Source of the DNA: TMED88 sp964515335
Lineage (GTDB): Bacteria > Myxococcota_A > UBA9160 > UBA4427
Reading direction: 5' to 3'
Assembly: GCA_964515335.1 (NCBI GenBank)
Contig: CAZETS010000008.1
Location: 34,529-98,528, forward strand
Length of the DNA: 64,000 nt
Both the position numbers and the translations under genes were made by a program. Under the pieces are notes generated by a model. The model was not told the origin of the DNA. It was given only the letters and a program-made list of their open reading frames with translations, and searched no databases. Shown here piece by piece: positions 11,874 through 20,480 of the stretch. Within the stretch, counting starts at the first letter, position 1. The number at the start of each line of letters is the position of its first letter.

Positions 11874-11949
11874 GCCGATCACCGCGAGTCGAGACGATTT
11901 GTCCCCCGCCGACCCCACGAGCGAGAGCGCCAGCATCCCCGAGGCGTTG

Positions 11950-12747
11950 ATGGGCGCTTTGCGAAAGCTGCTGAGGCCGCTCGTCCACCTGCTCGTCGCC
12001 CGACAGATCCCGTACCCGGTCCTCGCCAACCTCCTCAAGTCGATCTACGTCGACGTAGCCGACCGCGACTTTCCGCTCGAGGGCAAGCGCCAGACGGACA
12101 GCCGCATCACGCTGCTGACGGGCGTACACCGCAAGGACGTCAAGCGCTTGCGGGGAGAGCTTTCGGACGGAGCTCCGCCACCGAAGACGGTTTCACTGGG
12201 CGCACAGTTGGCCGGGCGGTGGCAAGGTGTGGACGAATTCCTCGACGCTGAGGGCAGGCCCCGTCCACTGCCCGTCCAGGCCGAAGACGATGCGCCGTCC
12301 TTCGAGCGCCTGGTGTCGTCCGTGACGGCCGACATCCGGCCGAGGGCCGTGCTCGACGAGTGGCTGCGGCTCGGCATCGTGCATTTCGACGACAGGGGCC
12401 GGGTGGCGCTCGACACCGGCGTGTTCGCACCGCAGAAGGGCCTCGAAGAAAAGCTCTACTACTTCGGTCGCAATCTTCAAGACCACGTCGCCGCGGCCGC
12501 CCACAACGTGCTCGGCCAGGAGCCGGCCTTCATGGAGCGCAGCGTCCACTACGCGGAGCTGACGCCCGAAGCGACCAGCGAGCTGAGCCAGCTCGCCGAG
12601 GAGCAGGGCATGGCGGCGCTGCGCGCGGTGAACCGGGCGGCGCTCGAGCGCAAGCAGCGCGACCCCCAGGACGGGTCCGCGAACCGGCGCATCCACTTCG
12701 GCGTGTACCTCTACGAGGCGGCCGAGGAGGAGACGTCCGATGAGTAG
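11950..12747 (+). CDS. DUF6502 family protein, probable DNA-binding regulator
   Basis: A 265-residue soluble protein that I recognise as DUF6502 type. The opening (LLRPLVHLLVARQIPYPVL, then SIYVDVADRDF) and RITLLTGVHRKDVKRLR look like a winged-helix/HTH unit. No transmembrane segment or catalytic motif is visible. The ATG at 11950 has GAGG just upstream; an in-frame TTG at 11899 is an alternative. Its stop overlaps the next start by eight bases, so the DUF5666 gene is translationally coupled. A regulatory role is inferred from the fold hints and from operator-like sites before this gene and before 17615. Confidence 0.8.
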   Translation: MGALRKLLRPLVHLLVARQIPYPVLANLLKSIYVDVADRDFPLEGKRQTDSRITLLTGVHRKDVKRLRGELSDGAPPPKTVSLGAQLAGRWQGVDEFLDAEGRPRPLPVQAEDDAPSFERLVSSVTADIRPRAVLDEWLRLGIVHFDDRGRVALDTGVFAPQKGLEEKLYYFGRNLQDHVAAAAHNVLGQEPAFMERSVHYAELTPEATSELSQLAEEQGMAALRAVNRAALERKQRDPQDGSANRRIHFGVYLYEAAEEETSDE

Positions 12748-14092
12748 ACCGCGCTGCACGCTCGTCGGAGCGATCGTCGCCGTCACGCTCCTGCTCGCCC
12801 CGCTCGGCGCCCGAGCGGCCGCAGCGGGCTGCGAGCTCGGGGGGGCGGCCGACACCGGCAGCGGTCTGGGGGGCACCGGCTATGGGGACGACGGCGTGGG
12901 GGGCACGGGACTCCACGACGACGGTTCGGGGATCGGTGGAACGGGCCGCTCCGACAACGGCGACGGCATGGGGGGCACCGGCAGCCGCGACACGCGAGAC
13001 GCGCTGATTCGCGGCCTGGCGAACGGCGATCACGTCGACCTGCTGGGGACCGTCACCGCGTTCGGAAGCATCTGCGTCAACGGGGAGCGGGTCCAATACG
13101 GGTCCGACACGGCTGTCGACGTCGACGGTGAGCGGGTCGACTCGTCGGTGCTGGCCGTCGGGCACGTCGTATCGGTCACGGCCCGCGTCGACGACACGGG
13201 CCTGCGCGCCCGCAGCATCTCGGTCCGCCACGCGCTCGTCGGCCCGGTCACGAAGGTCGACGCCGAGGCGGGACGCCTCGAGGTGATGGGGCAGCCCGTG
13301 CAGCTCTCGGCGAGATTCGCCGGCGCGGCGGAGCGGGGCGTGCAGGACGCCATCGCCGGACTCGCTCCGGGACAGAACGTCGCCGTGAGCGGTCTGTACC
13401 GCGGAGGCGACAGCGTGGTGGCGTCTCGTATCGCGCGTGTCGCGGACTCGGAGCCGGTGCAAACGACGGGACCCGGGCGCCGGGTCGGCCGCGACTCGGT
13501 CGCGGTGGGCGACATCCTGGTCGAAGCGGCAGAGGACATCGACGTCTCGGATGGCCCGCGAACCGTTCGGGTCCGGGGTCGCTGGAACACGCAGCGCGGT
13601 GTCATCGAGTCCGGCCGGGTCGAGGCGCTGCGGTCTCTGCGGGGCAAGGTGAAGAGGGCCTCCGTCGAGGGCTTCGCGGGCGACGTCTCGGGCGACCGGA
13701 TGCGCCTCGCGGGCGTGACGGTGGACCTCACCCGGGTTCGCGAGCAGATGCCGCCGCGCGAGGAATCGCGGCTGGTGGTCGTGACCGGCGACGTCGACGA
13801 CCGCGGCGTACTGCGCGCCGACGACCTCCTTGCCTTGCCGCGTCCGGTGGAGCGGCACGGGCCGGGCTCGGCAGAGCGATCCGAGCGGAGCGACAGGGAA
13901 GAGCGGAGCGATCGGGAAGAGCGGAGCGACAGGGAAGAGCGGAGCGACAGGGAGGATCGCGAGGACCGCAGCGACCGGGAGGATCGACAGGACCGGGGCA
14001 ATCGCGAGGACCGGAACGATCGAGCGGGGAGGGCGGAGCGAGCCGAACGGCCGGAGCGAGCCGAGCGGCCGGAGCGCAGCGGCCGGGACTGA
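12740..14092 (+). CDS. Secreted DUF5666 protein with GGTG repeats and charged tail
   Basis: A 450-residue exported protein. A signal peptide (about residues 1-27) is followed by four GGTG turns about a dozen residues apart, as commonly precede DUF5666 modules. Next comes VDLLGTVTAFGSICVNGERV and three further beta-rich modules of similar pattern to about residue 370. The last 75 residues are low complexity: DREERS units, then RAERPE units. The function of the family is unknown to me. Coupled to the DUF6502 gene by an ATGAGTAG overlap. Its stop is only six bases from that of the convergent SGNH operon. Confidence 0.85.
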   Translation: MSRPRCTLVGAIVAVTLLLAPLGARAAAAGCELGGAADTGSGLGGTGYGDDGVGGTGLHDDGSGIGGTGRSDNGDGMGGTGSRDTRDALIRGLANGDHVDLLGTVTAFGSICVNGERVQYGSDTAVDVDGERVDSSVLAVGHVVSVTARVDDTGLRARSISVRHALVGPVTKVDAEAGRLEVMGQPVQLSARFAGAAERGVQDAIAGLAPGQNVAVSGLYRGGDSVVASRIARVADSEPVQTTGPGRRVGRDSVAVGDILVEAAEDIDVSDGPRTVRVRGRWNTQRGVIESGRVEALRSLRGKVKRASVEGFAGDVSGDRMRLAGVTVDLTRVREQMPPREESRLVVVTGDVDDRGVLRADDLLALPRPVERHGPGSAERSERSDREERSDREERSDREERSDREDREDRSDREDRQDRGNREDRNDRAGRAERAERPERAERPERSGRD

Positions 14093-14098
14093 GCGGAT

Positions 14099-16039
14099 TC
14101 AGTCGACGGTTGCGGGACGGCGGGCATCGCGCAGTGCCGCCCGGGCGTCGTCGCTGCCGGGGTCGACCTCGAGCACCGACTCGTAGGAGCCGATCGCCCG
14201 ATCGACCTCGCCCCGGCGCTCGAGGGCGCGCGCCAGATTGAACCGCGCATCCGCATCGCCCGGCTCTGCGGCGACGACCCGCTCGTACTGCTCGATCGCC
14301 TCGTCGTCACGACCCTCCCGGACGAGCGCGTTGGCCAGGTTGTAGCGGGCGTTCGTGTGGCCGGGCTCCAGCTCGAGCGCACGTGTGTACGCCTCGATGG
14401 CCTCGCCGGCGCGGTCGGCGCGCGCCAGCGCCACCCCGAGGTTCGTCCAGGCCTTCACGTAGTCGGGCTCGAGCGTCACGGCAGCACGGTAGTGGTCGAC
14501 CGCGGCCTCGAGGTCGGCGCTCTCTCCCGCGTGCGTGCCGAGGATGAACTCGAGCTCGGCATCCTCGCCGAGCAGCGACAGCCCCCGCTCGGCGAGCCGC
14601 GCCGCGTCGGCGGTCTTGCCCGCCCAGCTCAACACCTTGGCGAGGTTGCGCAGCGCCAGCCCCTCCCGCTCGGGATCCTGTCCGGCGGCGATCTCGCGCG
14701 CCACGACAGCACGATCATCCGCATCGGGAAGCTTCGCGAGCAGACCCCGATCGAACAGCGCACCGGCGATGCCTTCAGCGAGCAGTCCGTGGGCCTCCAC
14801 GGTGGGATGCACGTGGTCGAGAAAACTCCGCTCGCCGAACGGAGACGGCTCGAGGCGACTCGCCAGCAGCGCCGGATAGTCGACCAGCGGCACCGCCTGC
14901 TCGGCAGCGATCTCGCGCACCGCCTCCTCGATTCCCGTCAACGCGCGCAGCGGACACACGTCTTCGTCACGGGCGCGCAGCAGGGCGTCGCGCGCCGTGT
15001 CGACCTCGCCCAGGTCGAGCAGGGCGCGACCCAGCTCGTACCACGCGAGCGCGTGGCGCGGCTCGCGGTCGACGGCGCGCTCGAGCAGGGCGCGGGCCTC
15101 GCCGGGCCGACCTCGGGCGCGCAGACTGCGTGCCCGCTCGAGCAGCTGCGGCCAGTCGTCGGGCCAGGCATCGGTGGCCGCATCGCTCCGCTCGCTCTTG
15201 AAGGGTGAGCAGCTCGCCAGATTCGAGGCGGGCACGACGAGGATGGGTCGGGCGCCGGCGCCGCGCGCGATCCCGATCATGCGCGTGAGGTTGTGACGGA
15301 ATTGCTCGACGGTCTCGGCGCGGAGCGCATCGTCGCGCGTGTACGCGTCGAGCCCGATGCTCCGGTCGAGCAGCGCAGCCACCTCACGCGAGGCGGCGGA
15401 CGGCGCCAGGCGGTCCGCCAACAGCCGCATCGACGAGTAGGCGCGCGTGCGCCGCAGCAGCGTATCGGCCTCGCGCAGCACGGCGGGCATCGCCAGCTCG
15501 CGAGCGTGGGTGGTCCGCTCCAGGAACTCGTTGTGTCCGGTGTAGATGACGAAGACGTCGGGCTCGTAGCCGGAGAGCTCCCGCATCAGCGAGGCGACCC
15601 GCGCGCTCCCGTAGCTGATCCCGCCGGCGTTGACGACCTGCCAGTCCGCACCCGCGTCGTCGTGGGCGAGCAGGCCCCGCAGCCAACCGCAGAACGAGGT
15701 GGCGTCGTCGAAGGGCCGCCCGTAGGTGGTCGATCCGCCCAGGCAGAAGAGGCGACGTGCCTGGGGTGGCTTCTCGGCAGGGAAGCGCTGGGCGTTGAAG
15801 AACCGCAGCTTCTCGGGCGCGGTCCTCAGGTGTTCGACGCCGTCCTCGTCGACCTCGCCGACGAAGAGCGGGGCGCGCCGGGCGAATCCCGCGTAGGGGT
15901 CCTCGCGGATCGGCTCGACGCCGAGCAACGCGAGGACCCCTTCGATCAGGACACCGAAGAGCAGCAACGTGGCGAGCGAGAAGAGCGCCTTCTTGCCACG
16001 GCCCAGACCCGGCTTGCCGGAGGCTCGTCTGGCGCCCAC
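14099..16039 (-). CDS. Membrane-anchored SGNH/GDSL hydrolase with C-terminal TPRs
   Basis: A 646-residue protein: one N-terminal membrane span (about 18-40), then an SGNH-hydrolase domain with Ser103 in LGGSTTYG, the Gly/Asn blocks NAGGISYGS and IYTGHNEFLE, and the catalytic DHVHPT near residue 420. From about residue 490 there are at least four TPRs with the pattern AWTNLGVALARADRAGEAIE. It probably acts as an esterase or acyl-transfer enzyme on an envelope polymer, but the substrate is unknown. The GTG start abuts the upstream stop (TGAGTG), giving tight coupling to the outer-membrane gene. Confidence 0.85.
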   Translation of the reverse strand: MGARRASGKPGLGRGKKALFSLATLLLFGVLIEGVLALLGVEPIREDPYAGFARRAPLFVGEVDEDGVEHLRTAPEKLRFFNAQRFPAEKPPQARRLFCLGGSTTYGRPFDDATSFCGWLRGLLAHDDAGADWQVVNAGGISYGSARVASLMRELSGYEPDVFVIYTGHNEFLERTTHARELAMPAVLREADTLLRRTRAYSSMRLLADRLAPSAASREVAALLDRSIGLDAYTRDDALRAETVEQFRHNLTRMIGIARGAGARPILVVPASNLASCSPFKSERSDAATDAWPDDWPQLLERARSLRARGRPGEARALLERAVDREPRHALAWYELGRALLDLGEVDTARDALLRARDEDVCPLRALTGIEEAVREIAAEQAVPLVDYPALLASRLEPSPFGERSFLDHVHPTVEAHGLLAEGIAGALFDRGLLAKLPDADDRAVVAREIAAGQDPEREGLALRNLAKVLSWAGKTADAARLAERGLSLLGEDAELEFILGTHAGESADLEAAVDHYRAAVTLEPDYVKAWTNLGVALARADRAGEAIEAYTRALELEPGHTNARYNLANALVREGRDDEAIEQYERVVAAEPGDADARFNLARALERRGEVDRAIGSYESVLEVDPGSDDARAALRDARRPATVD

Positions 16040-16924
16040 TCAGTCGAACTCGATGTCGGTGATGAAGCGGATCTGCATGCCGAACCCCCAGTCCGGCGAG
16101 GTGTCCGAGAGGCCGATCACCGCGTACGGATCGAGGGCGACACGACGGCCGAGCTTGAAGGTCATGAAAGGCGACAGCTCGCGGAAGTCGTCACGGCCCG
16201 CAACCGACGACTGGCTCCAGTCGAACGCGATGCCGCCGTTCACGTGGTCCGACAGCCGCATGGTGGCGCCGCCGTAGACGAAGAGCTTGTTGCGCAGGGC
16301 CAGGCCAGGCGGATTACCGATCACCTTGTACCCCACGGCGGCGAACGGCGTGACGCGGCCGAAGCGCTTGGAGAGATCGAGCTGCATCGTGAAGTCGGTC
16401 TCGCCGGTGCCGAGACCCTGATTCTCGTCCGCGGAGCCGAACTTGATCTTGCCGGTCAGCTCCGCGACTGGCATCAAACCGATCTCGGGGTAGTAGACCC
16501 AGGTCGCCGAGACGACGACGTCGCCGACGCCGCTACGAACACCCGTGAAGCCGGGAGCTACCTCGGGCGCCCCGCCGACCGGCACGATGTCGCCGTCGAT
16601 CCGCACGTAGGGAACCGTGACCCTGAATACGAACGGATCCCACTCGAGCTTCATGCCGACCGGCACGTAGAGGAGACCGGTGTCCTCCGGCGTCCCGAAG
16701 TCGCCGCTGCTGTAGTCGAACCCCGTGCTGGCCGTCAGGCGAAACCAGCGGGCACCGAAATACTCCTCGGTGCGCTCGTCCGAGCGGCTGCTCTGACGGG
16801 TGGTCTCTTCCTCGGGCAGCTCGAGCCCTCGCTCGTCCTGAGCGCCGGCTGCTCCTGCAGAGAGCAGCGCGGCGATCAGGACGAGCCAAGAGAGCGTTCG
16901 CATCGATTCCATCTTCAGCATCAT
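16040..16924 (-). CDS. Outer-membrane beta-barrel (transporter-like) protein
   Basis: A protein of about 294 residues with a signal peptide ending at AGAAGA-Q. Alternating beta strands with aromatic edges (FRLTASTGFDYSSGDFG, KLEWDPFVFRVTVPYVRI, FGFGMQ-type ends) resemble the MetA/phenol-degradation 'transporter' barrels. I place the start at 16924, where GGAG lies five bases upstream; later in-frame ATGs down to 16903 still leave a full signal peptide. It is the middle gene of a three-gene operon. Ligand unknown. Confidence 0.75.
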   Translation of the reverse strand: MMLKMESMRTLSWLVLIAALLSAGAAGAQDERGLELPEEETTRQSSRSDERTEEYFGARWFRLTASTGFDYSSGDFGTPEDTGLLYVPVGMKLEWDPFVFRVTVPYVRIDGDIVPVGGAPEVAPGFTGVRSGVGDVVVSATWVYYPEIGLMPVAELTGKIKFGSADENQGLGTGETDFTMQLDLSKRFGRVTPFAAVGYKVIGNPPGLALRNKLFVYGGATMRLSDHVNGGIAFDWSQSSVAGRDDFRELSPFMTFKLGRRVALDPYAVIGLSDTSPDWGFGMQIRFITDIEFD

Positions 16925-16952
16925 TCCAACTCCGTTCATGCGAACGCTTCAC

Positions 16953-17615
16953 TCAGTTCGAGCGTTCCGCTCGCTCGGGGCGTTCCGCTCGCTCCGGGCG
17001 CTCTGCACGCTCCGGGCGCTCCAGACGCTCGGGGCGCGCCGCTCTCTCCGGGCGCTCTGCACGTTCGGGGCGCTCGGCGCGCTCGGGACGGTCCGCACGT
17101 TCGGGGCGGTCCGCACGTTCGGGGCGGTCGGCACGATCGCCTCGGTCGGCGCGCGCGGGGCGGTCGCTTCGGTCGCCTCGGTCGCCTCGATCGGCACGCG
17201 CGGGGCGATCGCGATTTCGCTCCGAGCTGGCGATCACGTTGCCGTCCGCGTCCCGCCAGGTGGTGGTGCGTCGGCGGGTCTCGGATCCGTCGGCGTTCCG
17301 GATGCGCGTCCGCTCTCGCTCACGAACGACGCCGGTCATGGGGTTGACGTGCGTGTCGGTGCGCTCCCTGACCTCCGACCCGTCTGCGAGCCGGTCTCGA
17401 CTCTCGGTGTGACCAATGCGCACACTGTCGTCGAGGCCGGGACTACCCGGAACCATCACTCCACCGGGCTGTGTGTCGTCGACCGAGCCGTCTCCGCGCA
17501 GCTTGATGCCGTCGGGTCCAAGGTCGTCCGTCTGGGCCAGCGAGGGGGTGCCAGCCAGCAGGGTCGCCATGGCGGCGGCTCCCAGGAGGCCAGCGACGTA
17601 TCGAGCAGAACTCAT
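16953..17615 (-). CDS. Secreted protein with RPERAE-type low-complexity tail
   Basis: A 220-residue exported protein of unknown function. A signal peptide (1-27, cut after SLAQ) leads to a charged middle part (DGSEVRERTDTHVNPMTG, then a DADGNVIASSE turn). The last 85 residues are repeats of DRPARADRGDRGDRS and then of RPERAE. The same Arg/Glu/Pro repeat ends the DUF5666 protein at 14092. The ATG has GGAG seven bases upstream. First gene of the operon that continues into the barrel and SGNH genes. Confidence 0.75.
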   Translation of the reverse strand: MSSARYVAGLLGAAAMATLLAGTPSLAQTDDLGPDGIKLRGDGSVDDTQPGGVMVPGSPGLDDSVRIGHTESRDRLADGSEVRERTDTHVNPMTGVVRERERTRIRNADGSETRRRTTTWRDADGNVIASSERNRDRPARADRGDRGDRSDRPARADRGDRADRPERADRPERADRPERAERPERAERPERAARPERLERPERAERPERAERPERAERSN

Positions 17616-17693
17616 GACGTTTCTCCATTTCGAGCCTGCGAGTGCCAGCGGTACCGGACCACCCGGTTCTTACCGGCAACTCGACTCTGCCAA

Positions 17694-17721
17694 AGTCTAG
17701 TGGGAAATATTCCCACGTCAA
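17694..17721 (-). promoter_or_regulatory. Sigma-70 promoter with a palindromic operator in the spacer
   Basis: On the minus strand TTGACG (17716-17721), a 16-bp spacer and TAGACT (17694-17699) form a good promoter about 75 bp before the 17615 start. The spacer is almost exactly the perfect inverted repeat GTGGGAA-ATA-TTCCCAC (17700-17716). A further half site TTCCCAC lies at 17732-17738. A protein bound here should block polymerase. The near-identical site at 11857-11873 points to shared control with the DUF6502 operon. Confidence 0.7.
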
Positions 17722-17819
17722 GGCCACTAAATTCCCACTAATGGTTCTCCAGCTACGGCAACTACTTACGCGACCTCTTGCCGGTACGGTGCGGCGAGAA
17801 AGCGTCAGCCATCCTCCGA

Positions 17820-18434
17820 TTACTCGGGGGGCCAGATCGCCACCGCGGCCGCGAGGCCGGCCGCGACGTCGAGCGGCAGGGCCTCGAGGGACAGCAACGC
17901 AACCGATGCCGAGGGGATCGGCGCGTGCGTGGACAGGTAGGTGAGCCCCGAGTCGTCCCGCAGCGAGTGCTTGCCCGACCGCGATCGCAACTTGCCGAGC
18001 ATCGCGCCGTCTCCGGACACGATCTTGTACCCGTAATCGCGATGCTTGGCGACGGCCAGGCGCTCGCCGTCCTCGCCAGCGACCTTGAGGTCGCCGTCCG
18101 GGTCGACCCTCAAGCTGTAGGAAGGGATCTCGGCTTCCGGCCGGCTCACCGCGAGACGGCGCTCGGCGGTGCGCTCGATGATCCACTGCCTGCCGGGGGC
18201 TGGACCGGAAACCAACAGCCGGTCCGCATCCCGGCGTACGACGGCGAGCAGTTCGCCCTCGGCGCCTCGAAGCTGAAGGGTGCCGTCGTCGACATCGAAA
18301 CGCAGCGCCGTCTTGCCGTTGGCGGCCTCGAAGATCGCGCGAGTCGGTCCGCCCAGCATCCGGTCGTCCTCCGACGTCGACGCGCAGGCGAACAGGTGCA
18401 ATACGAGTGACCAAGCCACGCAAATACGGGTCAC
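17820..18434 (-). CDS. Putative lipoprotein of unknown function
   Basis: About 204 residues when read from the GTG at 18434, which gives a compact lipoprotein signal with lipobox LFAC and Cys17. An ATG at 18503 with AAGGA upstream would add 23 residues but would overlap the divergent sulfatase start at 18495, so I prefer the shorter form. The mature part is beta-rich (FDVDDGTLQLRGAEGELLAVV, YSLRVDPDGDLKVAGEDGERL) and ends in a hydrophobic helix (VALLSLEALPLDVAAGLAAAV). I do not recognise the family. Confidence 0.6.
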   Translation of the reverse strand: MTRICVAWSLVLHLFACASTSEDDRMLGGPTRAIFEAANGKTALRFDVDDGTLQLRGAEGELLAVVRRDADRLLVSGPAPGRQWIIERTAERRLAVSRPEAEIPSYSLRVDPDGDLKVAGEDGERLAVAKHRDYGYKIVSGDGAMLGKLRSRSGKHSLRDDSGLTYLSTHAPIPSASVALLSLEALPLDVAAGLAAAVAIWPPE

Positions 18435-18494
18435 ACGCTCCAAATCGAAGCCTCCTCGTTTCGCAAGACCATCGTTCGGCCTATCGTTTCCTTC

Positions 18495-20480
18495 GTGTGT
18501 CATGAATTCCTTCGCCGTACGGCTCGGTGGACGCGAACACACCTTCTATCTTTTCGCGGCGCCGCCACATCGAGCCGAGCCGCGAGCGTCGCGGTCACCA
18601 TCGTTCTCGCGACACTCGGCGCGGCTTGCTCGGAGAGCCGGCCGCCGAACGTGCTCGTGATCCTCATCGATGCACTCAGAGCCGACAGACTGGGCGCCTA
18701 CGGGTACGAGCGTGACACGTCGCCGACCATCGACGCGCTCGCCAACGAGAGCATCGTCTTCGAGAGCGCCCACGCGCAGTCCCCCTGGACGAAGCCCTCC
18801 ATACCGACCCTCTTTACTTCGCTCTACCCGGTGCAACACGGCGTCTACGAGGGCGAGGCCCACGGGCGCGGAGGAAGACTCGAATCCGACGTGCTCGCGG
18901 ACGATCACACCACGATCGCCGAGGTGTTTCGGGATGCCGGGTACGAGACCTTTGCGGTCGTCCACAACGCGCATCTCGAGCCCGAGCTCGGACTCGCCCA
19001 GGGGTTCGACACCTACGCGTTCGGCCGCGCCGACGCGGCCGAGATCAACAGCCGGTTCCTCACCTTCCTCGACGAGAGGTCGGACCGCCCGTTCTTCGCG
19101 TACCTCCACTACCTCGATGCCCACTGGCCGTTCCAGCCGGCTCCGCCCCATCGGACGCGCTTCGGGTCGCCCGCAGCGGAATCGATCTTCGACCGCGACA
19201 GCTGGAAGGGCCTGCGTGACCGCGTCAACGACGGCACGATCGAGCTCAGCGACGAGGATCGGCGGCGCCTCGACGACCTCCACGACGCAGGCATCACGGA
19301 GATCGACGAGCAGTTGGGCGAGCTCGTCGCCGTACTCCGCGAGCGCGGCCTGCTCGACGACACGGTCTTGCTGATCACCTCCGATCACGGCGAAGAGCTG
19401 CTCGACCACGGCCGGGTCGGTCACGGGGGCACGCTGTTTCGCGAGGTGATCGAGATCCCCCTCCTGCTGCGGCTTCCCGGCGGCGGCGAAGCCGCGCGCC
19501 GGCGGGACGTGGCCCGGCTCATCGACGTCTTCCCGACGCTTACCATTCTGGCGGGAATCGAGGCGCCGCCGGCGCTCGAAGGACGCGACCTGCTCGCGCC
19601 GCCGGCTGGACGGCCCGAGCTGGTGGCCGAGACCCGCCACAAGCGCACCTATCGCCTCTCGGTCCGCGACGGAGACTGGAAGTACGTCCGCACCTACCGG
19701 GCCCGCGGCCGCGCCTCCGACAGTTCGCCCAGCGAGCCGTCCCCTCTCTCGGCGGGGATGCGGGTCAAGGTCAAAGGGCTGTTCCTCGCGGATCGCACGG
19801 TCCACGCCGCGAAGGTCTCGTTGAAGGATCCCGGTGACGACGACCTCGAGCTCTCGGGCGCGATCGAATCCGTCGACGCCGACGCCGAACGAATTCGGAT
19901 CCACTCCCTCGACGTCGACGTCTCGGAGGCACTCGCCGCACAGGAAGCGGATGCCCCGTTCCCGCTCGGTGCCGGCGACTTCGTGAAGGTCGAGGGCGCG
20001 CTCGACCCTCATGGCACGCTCGTGGCCGACGAGGTCGAGCAGGTTGCGGCGGACGATCGCGACGACGAACTCGAGGGGATCGTCGAGGGCATCGAGCGGA
20101 AGCCCCGGGGCGTCTTCCTCCTCGACCTGGCCGGCTTCCGGGTCAGCGTCGACGACGACACGCGGCTCAAGGGCTTCGCGCTCGACGTCATCGAGCCGGG
20201 GCACCTCGACGCCGTCGAGCAGGGGCCGGATCCCTTCTCGCCGACGCGGCTGCTCTCGCCCCACGCACCCCCGTTCGACGAGCAGCTCTTCGACCTCGCC
20301 TCCGATCCGAACGAGCAGGTCGACCGGATCGCGCAGCCGTCGGCGCCGCTCCCAGAGCTGCGGGCCGCGCTGGACGCCTGGCTGGGCCGCATGTCGGCCC
20401 GACCCGCTGCGATCGCCGAACGGCGGGCGCTGAGCGAAGACACCATCGAAGACCTTCGGGCCCTGGGCTACGTCGACTAG
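18495..20480 (+). CDS. Sulfatase-like hydrolase with inserted DUF5666-like domain
   Basis: A 661-residue exported protein of the alkaline phosphatase/sulfatase superfamily. The N-terminal metal site is NVLVILIDALRADRLGAYGY (near 53-72) and the C-terminal one ITSDHGEELLDHGRVGHGG. The nucleophile region reads SPWTKPSIPTLFTSLYP, so the C/S-x-P-x-R formylglycine motif is missing and Thr is the likely nucleophile. Residues about 418-575 form a two-module beta insert (AGMRVKVKGLFLADRTVHAAKV, then DELEGIVEGIERKP) of DUF5666 type, before the usual sulfatase end LFDLASDPNEQ. GTG start, signal or lipoprotein-like leader, no clear ribosome site. Confidence 0.8.
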   Translation: MCHEFLRRTARWTRTHLLSFRGAATSSRAASVAVTIVLATLGAACSESRPPNVLVILIDALRADRLGAYGYERDTSPTIDALANESIVFESAHAQSPWTKPSIPTLFTSLYPVQHGVYEGEAHGRGGRLESDVLADDHTTIAEVFRDAGYETFAVVHNAHLEPELGLAQGFDTYAFGRADAAEINSRFLTFLDERSDRPFFAYLHYLDAHWPFQPAPPHRTRFGSPAAESIFDRDSWKGLRDRVNDGTIELSDEDRRRLDDLHDAGITEIDEQLGELVAVLRERGLLDDTVLLITSDHGEELLDHGRVGHGGTLFREVIEIPLLLRLPGGGEAARRRDVARLIDVFPTLTILAGIEAPPALEGRDLLAPPAGRPELVAETRHKRTYRLSVRDGDWKYVRTYRARGRASDSSPSEPSPLSAGMRVKVKGLFLADRTVHAAKVSLKDPGDDDLELSGAIESVDADAERIRIHSLDVDVSEALAAQEADAPFPLGAGDFVKVEGALDPHGTLVADEVEQVAADDRDDELEGIVEGIERKPRGVFLLDLAGFRVSVDDDTRLKGFALDVIEPGHLDAVEQGPDPFSPTRLLSPHAPPFDEQLFDLASDPNEQVDRIAQPSAPLPELRAALDAWLGRMSARPAAIAERRALSEDTIEDLRALGYVD

